Of a stretch of DNA of 64,000 nt, positions 35,885-44,008 are shown one piece after another; within the stretch, counting starts at the first letter, position 1; every line of letters begins with the position of its first letter. The DNA is taken from positions 83,722 through 147,721 of the forward strand of contig DFQY01000030.1 of assembly GCA_002378005.1 (NCBI GenBank), given 5' to 3'. The notes below the pieces were generated by a model. The model was not told where the DNA came from. It saw only the letters and a list, made by a program, of their open reading frames with translations, and ran no database searches. Source of the stretch: Flavobacteriales bacterium UBA3477. Its GTDB lineage: Bacteria; Bacteroidota; Bacteroidia; Flavobacteriales; Schleiferiaceae. A program made the translations under genes and the position numbers.

Positions 35885-36970
35885 ATGCCTACACCGTACT
35901 GTGTCATTATGGCCGGTGGAATTGGGAGCCGATTTTGGCCCATGTCCACAGAAGAAACACCAAAGCAATTCCTTGACTTCCTAGGAACCGGTGAGAGCCT
36001 CATTCAACAAACCTATAAGCGTGTTCGACGCATTTTTGATGCTAAAAACATTCTAGTCGTAACCCACGAAAACTATGCTGCAATGGCGCAGGAACACCTG
36101 CCTGAGTTGCCTAGTGAGAATATTATCCTCGAGCCCCTACGCCGCAATACCGCACCATGTATTGCTTATGCAGTTTTGAAAATCAAAAAGCGCAATCCTT
36201 CTGCGAACATGTTCATCACTCCTGCCGACCATCTCATTACTGATGATGCAGCTTTTGAGAACGTTGTGCGCAAAGGCCTAGAACGAACTTCTACGAGCGA
36301 TTGTTTTGTGACCATAGGCATCAAGCCACACAAGCCTGAAACTGGCTATGGATACATTCAATACACCGAAGGCACAGAAGATGAGCATGGTGCTTACCAA
36401 GTCAAAGCATTCACCGAAAAGCCGGATTTAGAGCACGCCAAGCTATTTTTAGATAGTGGTGACTTTTTATGGAACGCCGGTATGTTCATTTGGAATATTG
36501 ATGTCGTATCAAAAGGTCTAGACCAACACCTTCCAGAACTTATGGCTACCCTAGGCGAGACCTGGAATGATCTTGATACGAAATATGAGAAGCAAAGCAT
36601 CGAACGTATTTACGGAGAATGTGAAAACATCTCTATTGATTACGGATTGATGGAACGCGCGGACCAAGTTTGTGTCATTCCCGTAGAAATGGGCTGGAGC
36701 GATCTTGGGAATTGGGGCGCGATCTATGATTTAGGCTCGAAAGACGCCGCTGGCAATGTCGTAGTTGGAGAGCGTACTTTGGTTCAGAACTGTACCAATT
36801 GCTTGATTGTCAACGGCAGTAAAATTAAGGCTTTGGTGATCAATGACCTCTCAGACAAGATTGTCGTGCAAACCGACCAGTGTACTCTAACCTTCCCTCA
36901 GGGCAACGATCAAGCCATCAAGCAGATTGTGAAATCTGTGCGCATCGAAATAGGCGAAGACTACGTATAA
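35885..36970 (+). CDS. manC: Mannose-1-phosphate guanylyltransferase
   Basis: 361 aa. Makes GDP-mannose for surface polysaccharides and glycoproteins. Nucleotide-binding signature MAGGIGSRFWPMSTEETPKQF at the N-terminus, FTEKP (about 180), and a left-handed beta-helix end (GNVVVGERTLVQNC, VVQTDQCTLTFPQGND). It is the single-domain form without a fused mannose-6-phosphate isomerase. The frame is open to a TTG at 35846, but the family start MPTPYCVIMAGG fixes the ATG at 35885. Confidence 0.93.
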   Translation: MPTPYCVIMAGGIGSRFWPMSTEETPKQFLDFLGTGESLIQQTYKRVRRIFDAKNILVVTHENYAAMAQEHLPELPSENIILEPLRRNTAPCIAYAVLKIKKRNPSANMFITPADHLITDDAAFENVVRKGLERTSTSDCFVTIGIKPHKPETGYGYIQYTEGTEDEHGAYQVKAFTEKPDLEHAKLFLDSGDFLWNAGMFIWNIDVVSKGLDQHLPELMATLGETWNDLDTKYEKQSIERIYGECENISIDYGLMERADQVCVIPVEMGWSDLGNWGAIYDLGSKDAAGNVVVGERTLVQNCTNCLIVNGSKIKALVINDLSDKIVVQTDQCTLTFPQGNDQAIKQIVKSVRIEIGEDYV

Positions 36971-37002
36971 AATTTGCGTAGATTTAGCTAAATCTTAAAC
37001 GC

Positions 37003-38403
37003 ATGGAGGTTCCAAATTCTTCACAAGAAGAGCGCTCAGAAGGCTCTAATCCGTTATTACGTCTGTGGCGCCAGTTCAGTAGTATCGCCTCAAGTTTTTT
37101 AGGCGAACGCTTTTCAATCATTGACCTCGCCGATCCCGCCTCAACCATTAAAGGCATTAAAAATGATGCAGAGTTCCGTGGCTTTAGCCTATGGATTTTG
37201 ATGTTCAGCATCATCATTGCATCTATCGGCTTGAATGTTAACTCGACCGCTGTAGTGATCGGTGCCATGTTAATCTCCCCACTCATGGGGCCTATTATGG
37301 GTATTGGGCTGAGCCTAGGCATTAATGACTTTACACTACTGACTAAGAGTGCTAAGAACTTAGGGGTTGCAGTGGGCATTGGACTATTGGCCTCATCGCT
37401 CTATTTCCTAATAAGCCCTATTTCGGAAGCATCAAACGAATTATTCGCCCGTACACATCCAACTCTTTTGGATGTTGTAGTTGCGTTCTTTGGGGGGCTT
37501 GCCGGAATCTTGGCGGGCTCGAGAAGGGAAAAATCTAACGTCATTCCAGGGGTCGCCATCGCCACAGCATTGATGCCTCCGATCTGTACCGCCGGCTATG
37601 GTCTCGCACATGCAGAGTGGAACTACTTCTTTGGTGCCCTCTACCTATTCCTCATCAATGGGGTATTGATTGCCACAGCTACCACTTTAGTAACGCGCTA
37701 CCTGTGTTTCCCGATGGTCACCATCATGGACCCTGAACGTGCGAAAAAGACGAGCCGCTGGTTCTCCATCGCTATTATCATAGTGATCATTCCATCGATC
37801 TGGATTTTCTATAAGACGGTCAGCAATACGCTCGCTCAAAGTAAAGTCCACAACTTCGTGGAAGCCACAGTGGTATACCCGGGCACAGAGGTCGTGAAGG
37901 AAGAAATCACCTTTGACCAAGGTCATCCTCAGGTCAGCTTGGTATTGTTTGGAGAATTAATTCCAGAAAACTTAGTCGATCAGTGGGGACGCGATTTCAA
38001 TACCAAATTTGAAGGGCACCTCGAGATCATCCAAGGGGACAATGGCAACGACAATTTGCTCGAGATGAGCAAGCTGGTCAATCTATATTCAGAAGGACGC
38101 GCCGAAGCCAAAACCTACCAGGATAAGATTGCGGACCTAGAAGCGCAACTCTCCTTACTCGAAGGCCAACTCATTCCGGCCAACCTTGCCAAAGAAATCA
38201 AGGTGAACTACCCCGAGGTACAAAGCCTAAGTATCGGTACACTTCAAGGTGGTATCACAGATTCTACAAATGGCACGCCTGTTCCTGTCGCTTTTGTACA
38301 ATGGCCGCCATCACTCAACGACAGCACCAAAACACTGCGGTCGGCACAGCTCTCCGCTTGGCTCGCCTTGCGTCTTGAAGCTGATTCAGTTTTAGTAAAA
38401 TAA
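37003..38403 (+). CDS. DUF389-domain membrane protein
   Basis: 466 aa. A cytoplasmic N-terminus (1-65), then the DUF389 membrane domain with about six helices (about 65-295) including the family signature AVVIGAMLISPLMGPIMGIG and AVAFFGGLAGILAGS-like stretch, PGVAIATALMPPICTAGYG. The C-terminal 170 residues are soluble with a helical heptad segment (EGRAEAKTYQDKIADLEAQLSLLEGQL). Function unknown; DUF389 proteins are widespread in marine bacteria. Stands alone between manC and a terminator. Confidence 0.88.
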   Translation: MEVPNSSQEERSEGSNPLLRLWRQFSSIASSFLGERFSIIDLADPASTIKGIKNDAEFRGFSLWILMFSIIIASIGLNVNSTAVVIGAMLISPLMGPIMGIGLSLGINDFTLLTKSAKNLGVAVGIGLLASSLYFLISPISEASNELFARTHPTLLDVVVAFFGGLAGILAGSRREKSNVIPGVAIATALMPPICTAGYGLAHAEWNYFFGALYLFLINGVLIATATTLVTRYLCFPMVTIMDPERAKKTSRWFSIAIIIVIIPSIWIFYKTVSNTLAQSKVHNFVEATVVYPGTEVVKEEITFDQGHPQVSLVLFGELIPENLVDQWGRDFNTKFEGHLEIIQGDNGNDNLLEMSKLVNLYSEGRAEAKTYQDKIADLEAQLSLLEGQLIPANLAKEIKVNYPEVQSLSIGTLQGGITDSTNGTPVPVAFVQWPPSLNDSTKTLRSAQLSAWLALRLEADSVLVK

Positions 38404-38411
38404 CTCCATAA

Positions 38412-38436
38412 AAAACCCCGCTTTGAGCGGGGTTTT
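38412..38436 (+). terminator. Intrinsic terminator of the DUF389 gene
   Basis: AAAACCCCGC (38412-38421), loop TTTGA, GCGGGGTTTT (38427-38436). A-run and T-run on both sides make it potentially bidirectional, so it may also end the converging fumC transcript. Confidence 0.9.
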
Positions 38437-38468
38437 CTTTTAGTTGCCGTTGGGCACTCCTACAAGTA

Positions 38469-38546
38469 GTTGGGAAATTGTGATTGACCAACAATCTGCA
38501 GGGAGCGCAGCGAGTGAAGCCGTTGGGAAAATCACAATTTCCCAAC
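38469..38546. repeat. Nested inverted repeats at the 3' end of fumC
   Basis: Outer pair: a perfect 17-bp inverted repeat, 38469-38485 and 38530-38546, 44-nt spacer. Inner pair: GTTGGGAAA (38522-38530) with TTTCCCAAC (38538-38546), 7-nt loop. Both pairings use the segment 38538-38546, so they exclude each other. The right arms include the last three codons and the stop of fumC. A further copy of GCCGTTGGG lies at 38446-38454 and again at 38519-38527. Confidence 0.85.
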
Positions 38547-39926
38547 CATATTACCCGGGATGACCCACTGATCAAACTCTTCAGCAGTCAAGTATCCTAG
38601 GTTGATACTTTCTTCTTTAAGCGTTGTACCGTTCTCATGTGCGGTCTTAGCGATTTTCGCCGCTTTCTCGTAACCAATTTTGGTATTGAGTGCGGTAACC
38701 AACATCAATGAGTTGTTCAAGTGCGCTTCGATGGCCTTGTAGTTTGGTTCGATGCCCACAGCACAGTGCTCGTTGAAACTCACACATGCATCTCCGATGA
38801 GGGTAGCACTTTGTAGTACGTTGTAAGCCATCACTGGCTTGAATACATTCAGCTCGTAATGACCTTGAGCACCTCCTATGGTCACGGTGGTTTGGTTCCC
38901 CATGACTTGGGCACATACCATGGTCATGGCTTCCGCTTGCGTTGGGTTCACCTTACCTGGCATGATGGACGATCCTGGCTCGTTGGCTGGGATGATAATT
39001 TCACCGATACCAGAACGCGGCCCTGAAGCGAGGAGACGAATATCGTTCGCGATTTTATTTAAAGAAACAGCCAATTGGTTCAAGGCACCGTGTGTCTCAA
39101 CCAAAGCATCGTGGGCTGCCAACGCCTCAAATTTATTTTCAGCCGTACGGAATGGATAACCCGTGAACTCGGCGATGTATTTCGCAACCGTCTCAGAATA
39201 GCCTTCCGGTGTGTTGATCCCTGTTCCTACAGCCGTTCCACCTAGGGCAACTTCACTCATGTGGTCGAGTGTATTGCGCAAGGCTTTAAGGCCATGGTTT
39301 AATTGGCTCACGTAACCTGAGAACTCTTGTCCTAAGGTCAATGGTGTTGCGTCCATGAGGTGAGTACGACCAATTTTTACCACTTTCCAGAACTCTTTGC
39401 TCTTGGCCTCGAGAGTATCGCGAAGCAACTCCACGCCTGGAATAGTGTTTTCAATGAGTTTCTTGTAGATCGCAATGTGCATTCCAGTTGGGAATGTATC
39501 GTTCGAGCTCTGACTCTTGTTTACATCATCGTTCGGGTGGATGAGGCTTTTACCTTCGCCTAGGGTTCCGCCTGCAAGGACGTGAGCGCGATTGGAGATC
39601 ACCTCGTTCGTATTCATGTTGCTCTGTGTTCCAGAGCCGGTTTGCCATACGACCAAAGGGAATTGATCCCAGTGCTTACCTTCTAAAATCTCATCACAAA
39701 CCGCCGCAATTAAGTCGCGTTTTTCCGCACTCAAAACACCTGCATCACAGTTCGCGTAAGCCGCAGCCTTTTTCAAATAAGCGAAGCCCTCAATGACTTC
39801 TTGTGGCATGGACGCCTCAGGGCCAATTTTGAAATTATTTCTCGAGCGCTCTGTTTGCGCACCCCAATACTTGTCGGCAGGTACTTTCACCTCACCCATC
39901 GTATCGTGTTCTATTCTGTAGTCCAT
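38532..39926 (-). CDS. fumC: Class II fumarate hydratase
   Basis: 464 aa, the usual length for the iron-independent, heat-stable fumarase of the TCA cycle. Active-site motifs: TGSGTQSNMNTNEVISNRA, NKSQSSNDTFPTGMH (catalytic HPNDDVNKSQSSND), ALGGTAVGTGINT and the superfamily signature GSSIMPGKVNPTQAE. Start ATG at 39926 with an exact -7 box 32 nt upstream. The 3' end lies in nested inverted repeats. Confidence 0.97.
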   Translation of the reverse strand: MDYRIEHDTMGEVKVPADKYWGAQTERSRNNFKIGPEASMPQEVIEGFAYLKKAAAYANCDAGVLSAEKRDLIAAVCDEILEGKHWDQFPLVVWQTGSGTQSNMNTNEVISNRAHVLAGGTLGEGKSLIHPNDDVNKSQSSNDTFPTGMHIAIYKKLIENTIPGVELLRDTLEAKSKEFWKVVKIGRTHLMDATPLTLGQEFSGYVSQLNHGLKALRNTLDHMSEVALGGTAVGTGINTPEGYSETVAKYIAEFTGYPFRTAENKFEALAAHDALVETHGALNQLAVSLNKIANDIRLLASGPRSGIGEIIIPANEPGSSIMPGKVNPTQAEAMTMVCAQVMGNQTTVTIGGAQGHYELNVFKPVMAYNVLQSATLIGDACVSFNEHCAVGIEPNYKAIEAHLNNSLMLVTALNTKIGYEKAAKIAKTAHENGTTLKEESINLGYLTAEEFDQWVIPGNMVGKL

Positions 39927-39957
39927 AACGTGTTGATTAGGTTCGAAATCTACAGGA

Positions 39958-39965
39958 CAAATTTA
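39958..39965 (-). promoter_or_regulatory. -7 promoter element of fumC
   Basis: TAAATTTG on the minus strand, exact TAnnTTTG match, 31 nt before the ATG. Confidence 0.6.
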
Positions 39966-40000
39966 CGGCACAGAAATCCTATTGAAACATTTGTGTGATG

Positions 40001-40008
40001 TATCTTTG
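40001..40008 (+). promoter_or_regulatory. -7 promoter element of the 56-aa membrane protein gene
   Basis: TATCTTTG, exact match, 23 nt before the ATG at 40032. Confidence 0.65.
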
Positions 40009-40031
40009 AAACCTATTAAAGAACAACCACT

Positions 40032-40202
40032 ATGAAATTTATCGGTTTCCTCGTTTTCTTGATTGTTGCCTTGATGGGCTTTTCAATGTTGGCATTCCTA
40101 GGTCTTTTCGTAGGCTACTGGCTTACGTTGATCGGTCTTGAAGCCATCAACCCTAAACTAGCTCACGCTATCATTGGTCACAAGGAAGAAGCTGCTGAAT
40201 AA
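40032..40202 (+). CDS. Small hydrophobic membrane protein (56 aa), function unknown
   Basis: 56 aa beginning MKFIGFLVFLIVALMGFS. Two closely spaced hydrophobic helices (about 2-19 and 21-36) and a short charged tail (HAIIGHKEEAAE). It has a complete transcription unit of its own: exact -7 box at 40001-40008 and a strong terminator at 40224-40254. That, with clean codon use, makes it a convincing gene despite its size. I do not recognise the family. Confidence 0.8.
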   Translation: MKFIGFLVFLIVALMGFSMLAFLGLFVGYWLTLIGLEAINPKLAHAIIGHKEEAAE

Positions 40203-40223
40203 AATTTCAGTTCAAGCATAAAG

Positions 40224-40254
40224 AAAAACCCGAGCCGGGGGCTCGGGTTTTTTT
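40224..40254. terminator. Intrinsic terminator of the 56-aa gene
   Basis: A5, stem CCCGAGC (40229-40235), loop CGGGG, GCTCGGG (40241-40247), then T7. Flanking A-run allows use by the converging arsC transcript too. Confidence 0.9.
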
Positions 40255-40291
40255 GTGGGTTAAATCTTGTGATTTGGCTCGCTTCGCTCGC

Positions 40292-40639
40292 CTAAAGAAT
40301 GCCATCCATAGTCTCAGCAGGACGCGCAACAACAGCTTTAGTGCCGTTTACAATAATTGGTCGCTCCATCAAACGAGGATGCTCAATCATCGCAAGGATA
40401 ATCTCATCTTCATCAAGTTCTAAGTCCTTAAACTCTTCTTTCCAAAGGACTTCTTTGGTGCGGACCAATTCTATAGCATCCATATCTAGCGCTTCCAAAA
40501 CATCTTCGAGCTCGGCAGCCGTCATGCTCTCCTGGTCATTCATGTAGAGACGAACATTGTACTGAGCACCTATAGCATTAAGGTGTGCTAGGGCTTCACG
40601 GGATTTTTGACAACGTGGATTGTGGTATACAGTAATCAT
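40292..40639 (-). CDS. ArsC/Spx-family thioredoxin-fold protein
   Basis: 115 aa from the ATG at 40639 (MITVYHNPRCQKSREAL). The CxxS motif has its Cys at residue 10; LVRTKEVLWKEEF, HPRLMERPIIV and ARPAETMDGIL match glutaredoxin-type arsenate reductases and their YffB-like relatives. No other arsenic genes are nearby, so a general thiol role is as likely as arsenate reduction. The ATG sits 1 nt after the stop of the 1097-aa T9SS cargo gene (TAATATG). The frame is open upstream to 40819, but that extension is shadow sequence. Confidence 0.85.
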   Translation of the reverse strand: MITVYHNPRCQKSREALAHLNAIGAQYNVRLYMNDQESMTAAELEDVLEALDMDAIELVRTKEVLWKEEFKDLELDEDEIILAMIEHPRLMERPIIVNGTKAVVARPAETMDGIL

Positions 40640-40640
40640 A

Positions 40641-43600
40641 TTAATAGGTAATGTGTAGGGTTCCTTCTTCGGTGACGACGCCGCATCTGTTTTCGGCTTC
40701 GACTTGGTAAAAATACACCCCTGGAGTGAGAATCTCACCATCATAATCTGCCCCCCAATCAAAGGTTGGCGCTGTGGTTTCGAAGACCTTGAGGCCCCAA
40801 CGATTGTAAAGAATAGCATGGAACCTGTCCCAATTTTCGCTGGTATTCATGTTCCATCGATCGTTGATATTATCTCCATTCGGCGTAATGATGTTAGGCA
40901 CCGTGAAGGGCTCACCCGCAAAGTAGATGTCAAAGGTTTCCGTGAGGGTATCGGTGGTATTACAGATGCTGTCGTACCCCACTAGGGAGATTTCGTAGGT
41001 GCCCGTAGTACCGATGGTCAGCGGGTTAAGCGAACCCTGATTTTGGCCGTCGACGAGCCATTCAAAACCTTGGTAGACGCCATTGTAGGCAGGGGAAAAC
41101 TCCACAAATTCTTGGGTTTCACAATCCTCAACATCAGAGATGATGTTCAAATACGGTGGGAGTCGGAAGAAGATAGTATCGACAAATTCCTCAGACACAT
41201 TACAAACGGTATCGAGGGAGGTCAAGGTGATCACCGAATATCCGGCGGTGGGCATGGTTGTTTGGAATTGTGACGCCGAAAAATTGGCACCCGCTATGTT
41301 CCAATTCAATACTCGGTCCGCAATAACAGACGAATCCAAAGTGCTGCGCAGTGATATGTTAACCGTGCGTGTTGGGTCGCAATAATCGTAGTCGAAGTGG
41401 GTGAAGGCTGAATCGTAAGCAGGATTTACTTGGACATTGAAGGTCGCTGTATCCCAAGTATCACAAATGGTATCATGACCAATGACTTGGACAAGGTAGG
41501 TTCCAGGCGACGCGTAAATATGACCGTTGGGAAGAGTTGACCCCGTATTAGAATTTCCGTCGCCCCAGTAAACCGTGAATTCCTGTACGTTGGCACTTGA
41601 ATCCTGTAAAATGAAAGTGTTCGGCAGACAGAAGGCCGGCGGATTTGGATAGGTTTCCACCCGAGCAATTTGAATGTCTAGATCAATAACGGTTACTGCG
41701 AGGTTACAGTTTGCAGAATTATTGGTCGTGGAATAGGCCGACGAAGGAAAGGAAGGATAGCTTGAAGCGCCCCCACAACCCGCACAGACCGCTTGGAAGA
41801 TACGACCATTGCGATCGAACCTAGAGGTGCCACCATCCACATGCTCCCTACCAGCACCGCCAAAATAGGTAGCCATACGCGCACTCTTCCAGTCCGGGTC
41901 CAAAACTAAAAAGTACAAGTCGCGACCGTCTGTAGTACTTTGAATGGCATTAGGCGTGGTCACCATATTGTTGGTGTTTCCCTCCGGGTTAGGTGATCCG
42001 CCCCAGCCACTGAAGTAAGTATTGCCACAATCATCTACCAGCAATGCTGTGGGACTGACATCCACCGTGGCATTTGAACTATCGCCCCAGACTACTGTGC
42101 GGCGTAGGTCAAAACCAGAATTCGTATTTCGTTTAAACTCTTGAAAATATTGAGCACTTCCTGGTTGTCCCCAAAGGCCTCCATCCCCGACAATGCCACC
42201 CTTGTGCTGACCCATCACTGTTACGATGGTATTCGTATCGGTTTCAGAATTCACCTCGACAAAGAAGTGCTGATTATATCCTGTGTCGGCTTGAACATCG
42301 AGAGCATTCATGACGAAATTCGCTCCCGGAATACTCAGGTTGAGTTCATCAATGTATCCAGAAAGTAAAATTCCATTTTGATCGGTAGAGGTAGGTACAG
42401 CAGTGCTATAAGCGACATTCACCCATCCCATTTCAAAGGTGGAATCAGTTGACGCACCTACAGAACCTGCCACAAAGAATGGACTATACTTCATACTCGG
42501 AGAAGGATAGTTCAATCCCTTTTTATCAGCTAGAGCAATGGAATACAGCGCATCATCGCCTGAAGTTCCGGCATAAGTACTGGCCAATAATTGGCTCATA
42601 TTTCTACTCAAAATACTCAACACCCCGTCCTGGTTTCCTTGGTGTGAGGTTGCCGGCGCCAAAGTTGGATACGTATCACTGAGTGTCGAGCTTGCGATGT
42701 AGACGTGACCGCCATTGCGACCTACTTCGATATCGCCGCGGTAACTGTCCCCGTAATTAAAGCCGAGGTTCGTGTTGATGCCATCATTACCCGCACCGCC
42801 GAGGTACGTACTTCCCACTAACTGGGTTCCATTGGCACTGATATGCGCTACAAAAAGGTCCGTGCCCTGCGTGAAGGTGTAATATTCCGCCGTGACCTGC
42901 TGCCCCGCGGCAAATGAGGTATCATAGGCGCTGGCCGTAACCCCGAAATCATTCGATCCCGTGGAGCCTAGAATGTAGAGATCACCATTCTCATCACAAT
43001 CTAGACTATATGGTTGGTCCAAGTTTGATCCGCCCAAATAGCTTGACCACAACAATTGGGTCCCGTCCGATGAAAACTTCGAAAGCGCTACATCAAACAA
43101 GCCGCCATTAAACACGGTATCCACCGCGCCAAGCGTAGTAGGATATCCCGTTCCCCACACAATTCCCCCGCCAAAGGCATTGCCGTTGTCGTCAAAAGTA
43201 GCCGTGTACCCAAAGTTGTCTGCGGTACTCCCGGTGTAAGTGCTAAAAATGTAAATAGGGTCTATAATCAACGGTTGGTCTTTTTTTCTGCGCCCCATTT
43301 TGTAGCTCACATACCCCTCTTGTTGGTCGTAGCGTGCGCGAACCTCACCGTCCTCTTGGTAAGCGTAAGGCATGGCTTCCACAAGCGCGCCAAAGCGCGT
43401 TTGAAGATGGAGCTGTTTCTCGAGCACCTCCACGCCCCACAAACCGCCGTAATGAATATGAATCTGTTCAGGATCTACACCCGGGTCCAATTCCCAATCG
43501 AACTTAAACCCTCCCGCAGCCTCATAGACCACTAAATCAATACCCGGATATACATCCTCTGCGCGCACTTTAGAGTAGCTGCGCACATTCGAACGCCACC

Positions 43601-43934
43601 TTTGGCGCGGCCCAACAAAATAGTTCAAGGGCGACTCGTAGGCCTCTTCCCCAGCCCAATTCATTTCTCGCGCGCCATCGAATGCCATGCTAAAGTTGTG
43701 GTAATGCAAGGTGTCCGCGTAGTGGTGATGACCACCCATGTGTTCGCCATCAAAATCAGCAGGATCCATAACGGAGAGCACCAACGAATCTGGCGTTAAA
43801 AACAGGCTGTTTGGCCCCATCTGCATCCGGAAGATGGAAGGGTCGTTCCATTGTCCACTATTGCGCACAAAACCTTGCTGCGCCTGAAGGCCGCAGGAGA
43901 TCAATAATGCTAGTGAAAACAATATGGAACGCAT
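40641..43934 (-). CDS. Large T9SS-exported surface protein (DUF7948, SBBP repeats, PKD, type B CTD)
   Basis: 1097 aa. Signal peptide (about 1-19, CGLQAQ), an N-terminal domain like those called DUF7948 (GFVRNSGQWNDPSIFRMQMG, YPGIDLVVYEAAGGFKFDW), a long SBBP-repeat region (about 230-780; repeated YLGG/TYLGGAGNDG and FSTYTGS motifs) probably folding as a beta-propeller, a PKD domain (FTVYWGDGNSNTGSTLPNGHIYASPGTYLVQV, about 805-835) and a sorting domain (VPNIITPNGDNINDRW, LYNRWGLKVF, PGVYFYQVEAENRC). Surface adhesin-like role inferred. Near-match -7 box 4 nt before the ATG. Confidence 0.88.
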   Translation of the reverse strand: MRSILFSLALLISCGLQAQQGFVRNSGQWNDPSIFRMQMGPNSLFLTPDSLVLSVMDPADFDGEHMGGHHHYADTLHYHNFSMAFDGAREMNWAGEEAYESPLNYFVGPRQRWRSNVRSYSKVRAEDVYPGIDLVVYEAAGGFKFDWELDPGVDPEQIHIHYGGLWGVEVLEKQLHLQTRFGALVEAMPYAYQEDGEVRARYDQQEGYVSYKMGRRKKDQPLIIDPIYIFSTYTGSTADNFGYTATFDDNGNAFGGGIVWGTGYPTTLGAVDTVFNGGLFDVALSKFSSDGTQLLWSSYLGGSNLDQPYSLDCDENGDLYILGSTGSNDFGVTASAYDTSFAAGQQVTAEYYTFTQGTDLFVAHISANGTQLVGSTYLGGAGNDGINTNLGFNYGDSYRGDIEVGRNGGHVYIASSTLSDTYPTLAPATSHQGNQDGVLSILSRNMSQLLASTYAGTSGDDALYSIALADKKGLNYPSPSMKYSPFFVAGSVGASTDSTFEMGWVNVAYSTAVPTSTDQNGILLSGYIDELNLSIPGANFVMNALDVQADTGYNQHFFVEVNSETDTNTIVTVMGQHKGGIVGDGGLWGQPGSAQYFQEFKRNTNSGFDLRRTVVWGDSSNATVDVSPTALLVDDCGNTYFSGWGGSPNPEGNTNNMVTTPNAIQSTTDGRDLYFLVLDPDWKSARMATYFGGAGREHVDGGTSRFDRNGRIFQAVCAGCGGASSYPSFPSSAYSTTNNSANCNLAVTVIDLDIQIARVETYPNPPAFCLPNTFILQDSSANVQEFTVYWGDGNSNTGSTLPNGHIYASPGTYLVQVIGHDTICDTWDTATFNVQVNPAYDSAFTHFDYDYCDPTRTVNISLRSTLDSSVIADRVLNWNIAGANFSASQFQTTMPTAGYSVITLTSLDTVCNVSEEFVDTIFFRLPPYLNIISDVEDCETQEFVEFSPAYNGVYQGFEWLVDGQNQGSLNPLTIGTTGTYEISLVGYDSICNTTDTLTETFDIYFAGEPFTVPNIITPNGDNINDRWNMNTSENWDRFHAILYNRWGLKVFETTAPTFDWGADYDGEILTPGVYFYQVEAENRCGVVTEEGTLHITY

Positions 43935-43938
43935 AGCT

Positions 43939-43946
43939 CCAAGATA
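43939..43946 (-). promoter_or_regulatory. Probable -7 element of the 1097-aa cargo gene
   Basis: TATCTTGG on the minus strand, one mismatch to TAnnTTTG, 4 nt before the ATG at 43934 (leaderless geometry). Confidence 0.35.
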
Positions 43947-44008
43947 AGGAGTATCTAGCGCACTTTGTTCGCTATTGGCGCATTGAATTGCACCATTGAA
44001 GCATCGGA

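Noticed and set aside
40275..40291. GGCTCGCTTCGCTCGCC motif after the ArsC-like gene, similar to GAGCGCAGCGAG near fumC
   Set aside because: Only two short and partly matching copies are in the window and their order relative to the shared AATCACAA differs, so a repeat family cannot be claimed from this sequence alone.
40640..40819. In-frame upstream extension of the ArsC-like gene
   Set aside because: It lies within the sorting domain of the 1097-aa cargo gene in another frame; the CxxS-fold family start is at 40639.
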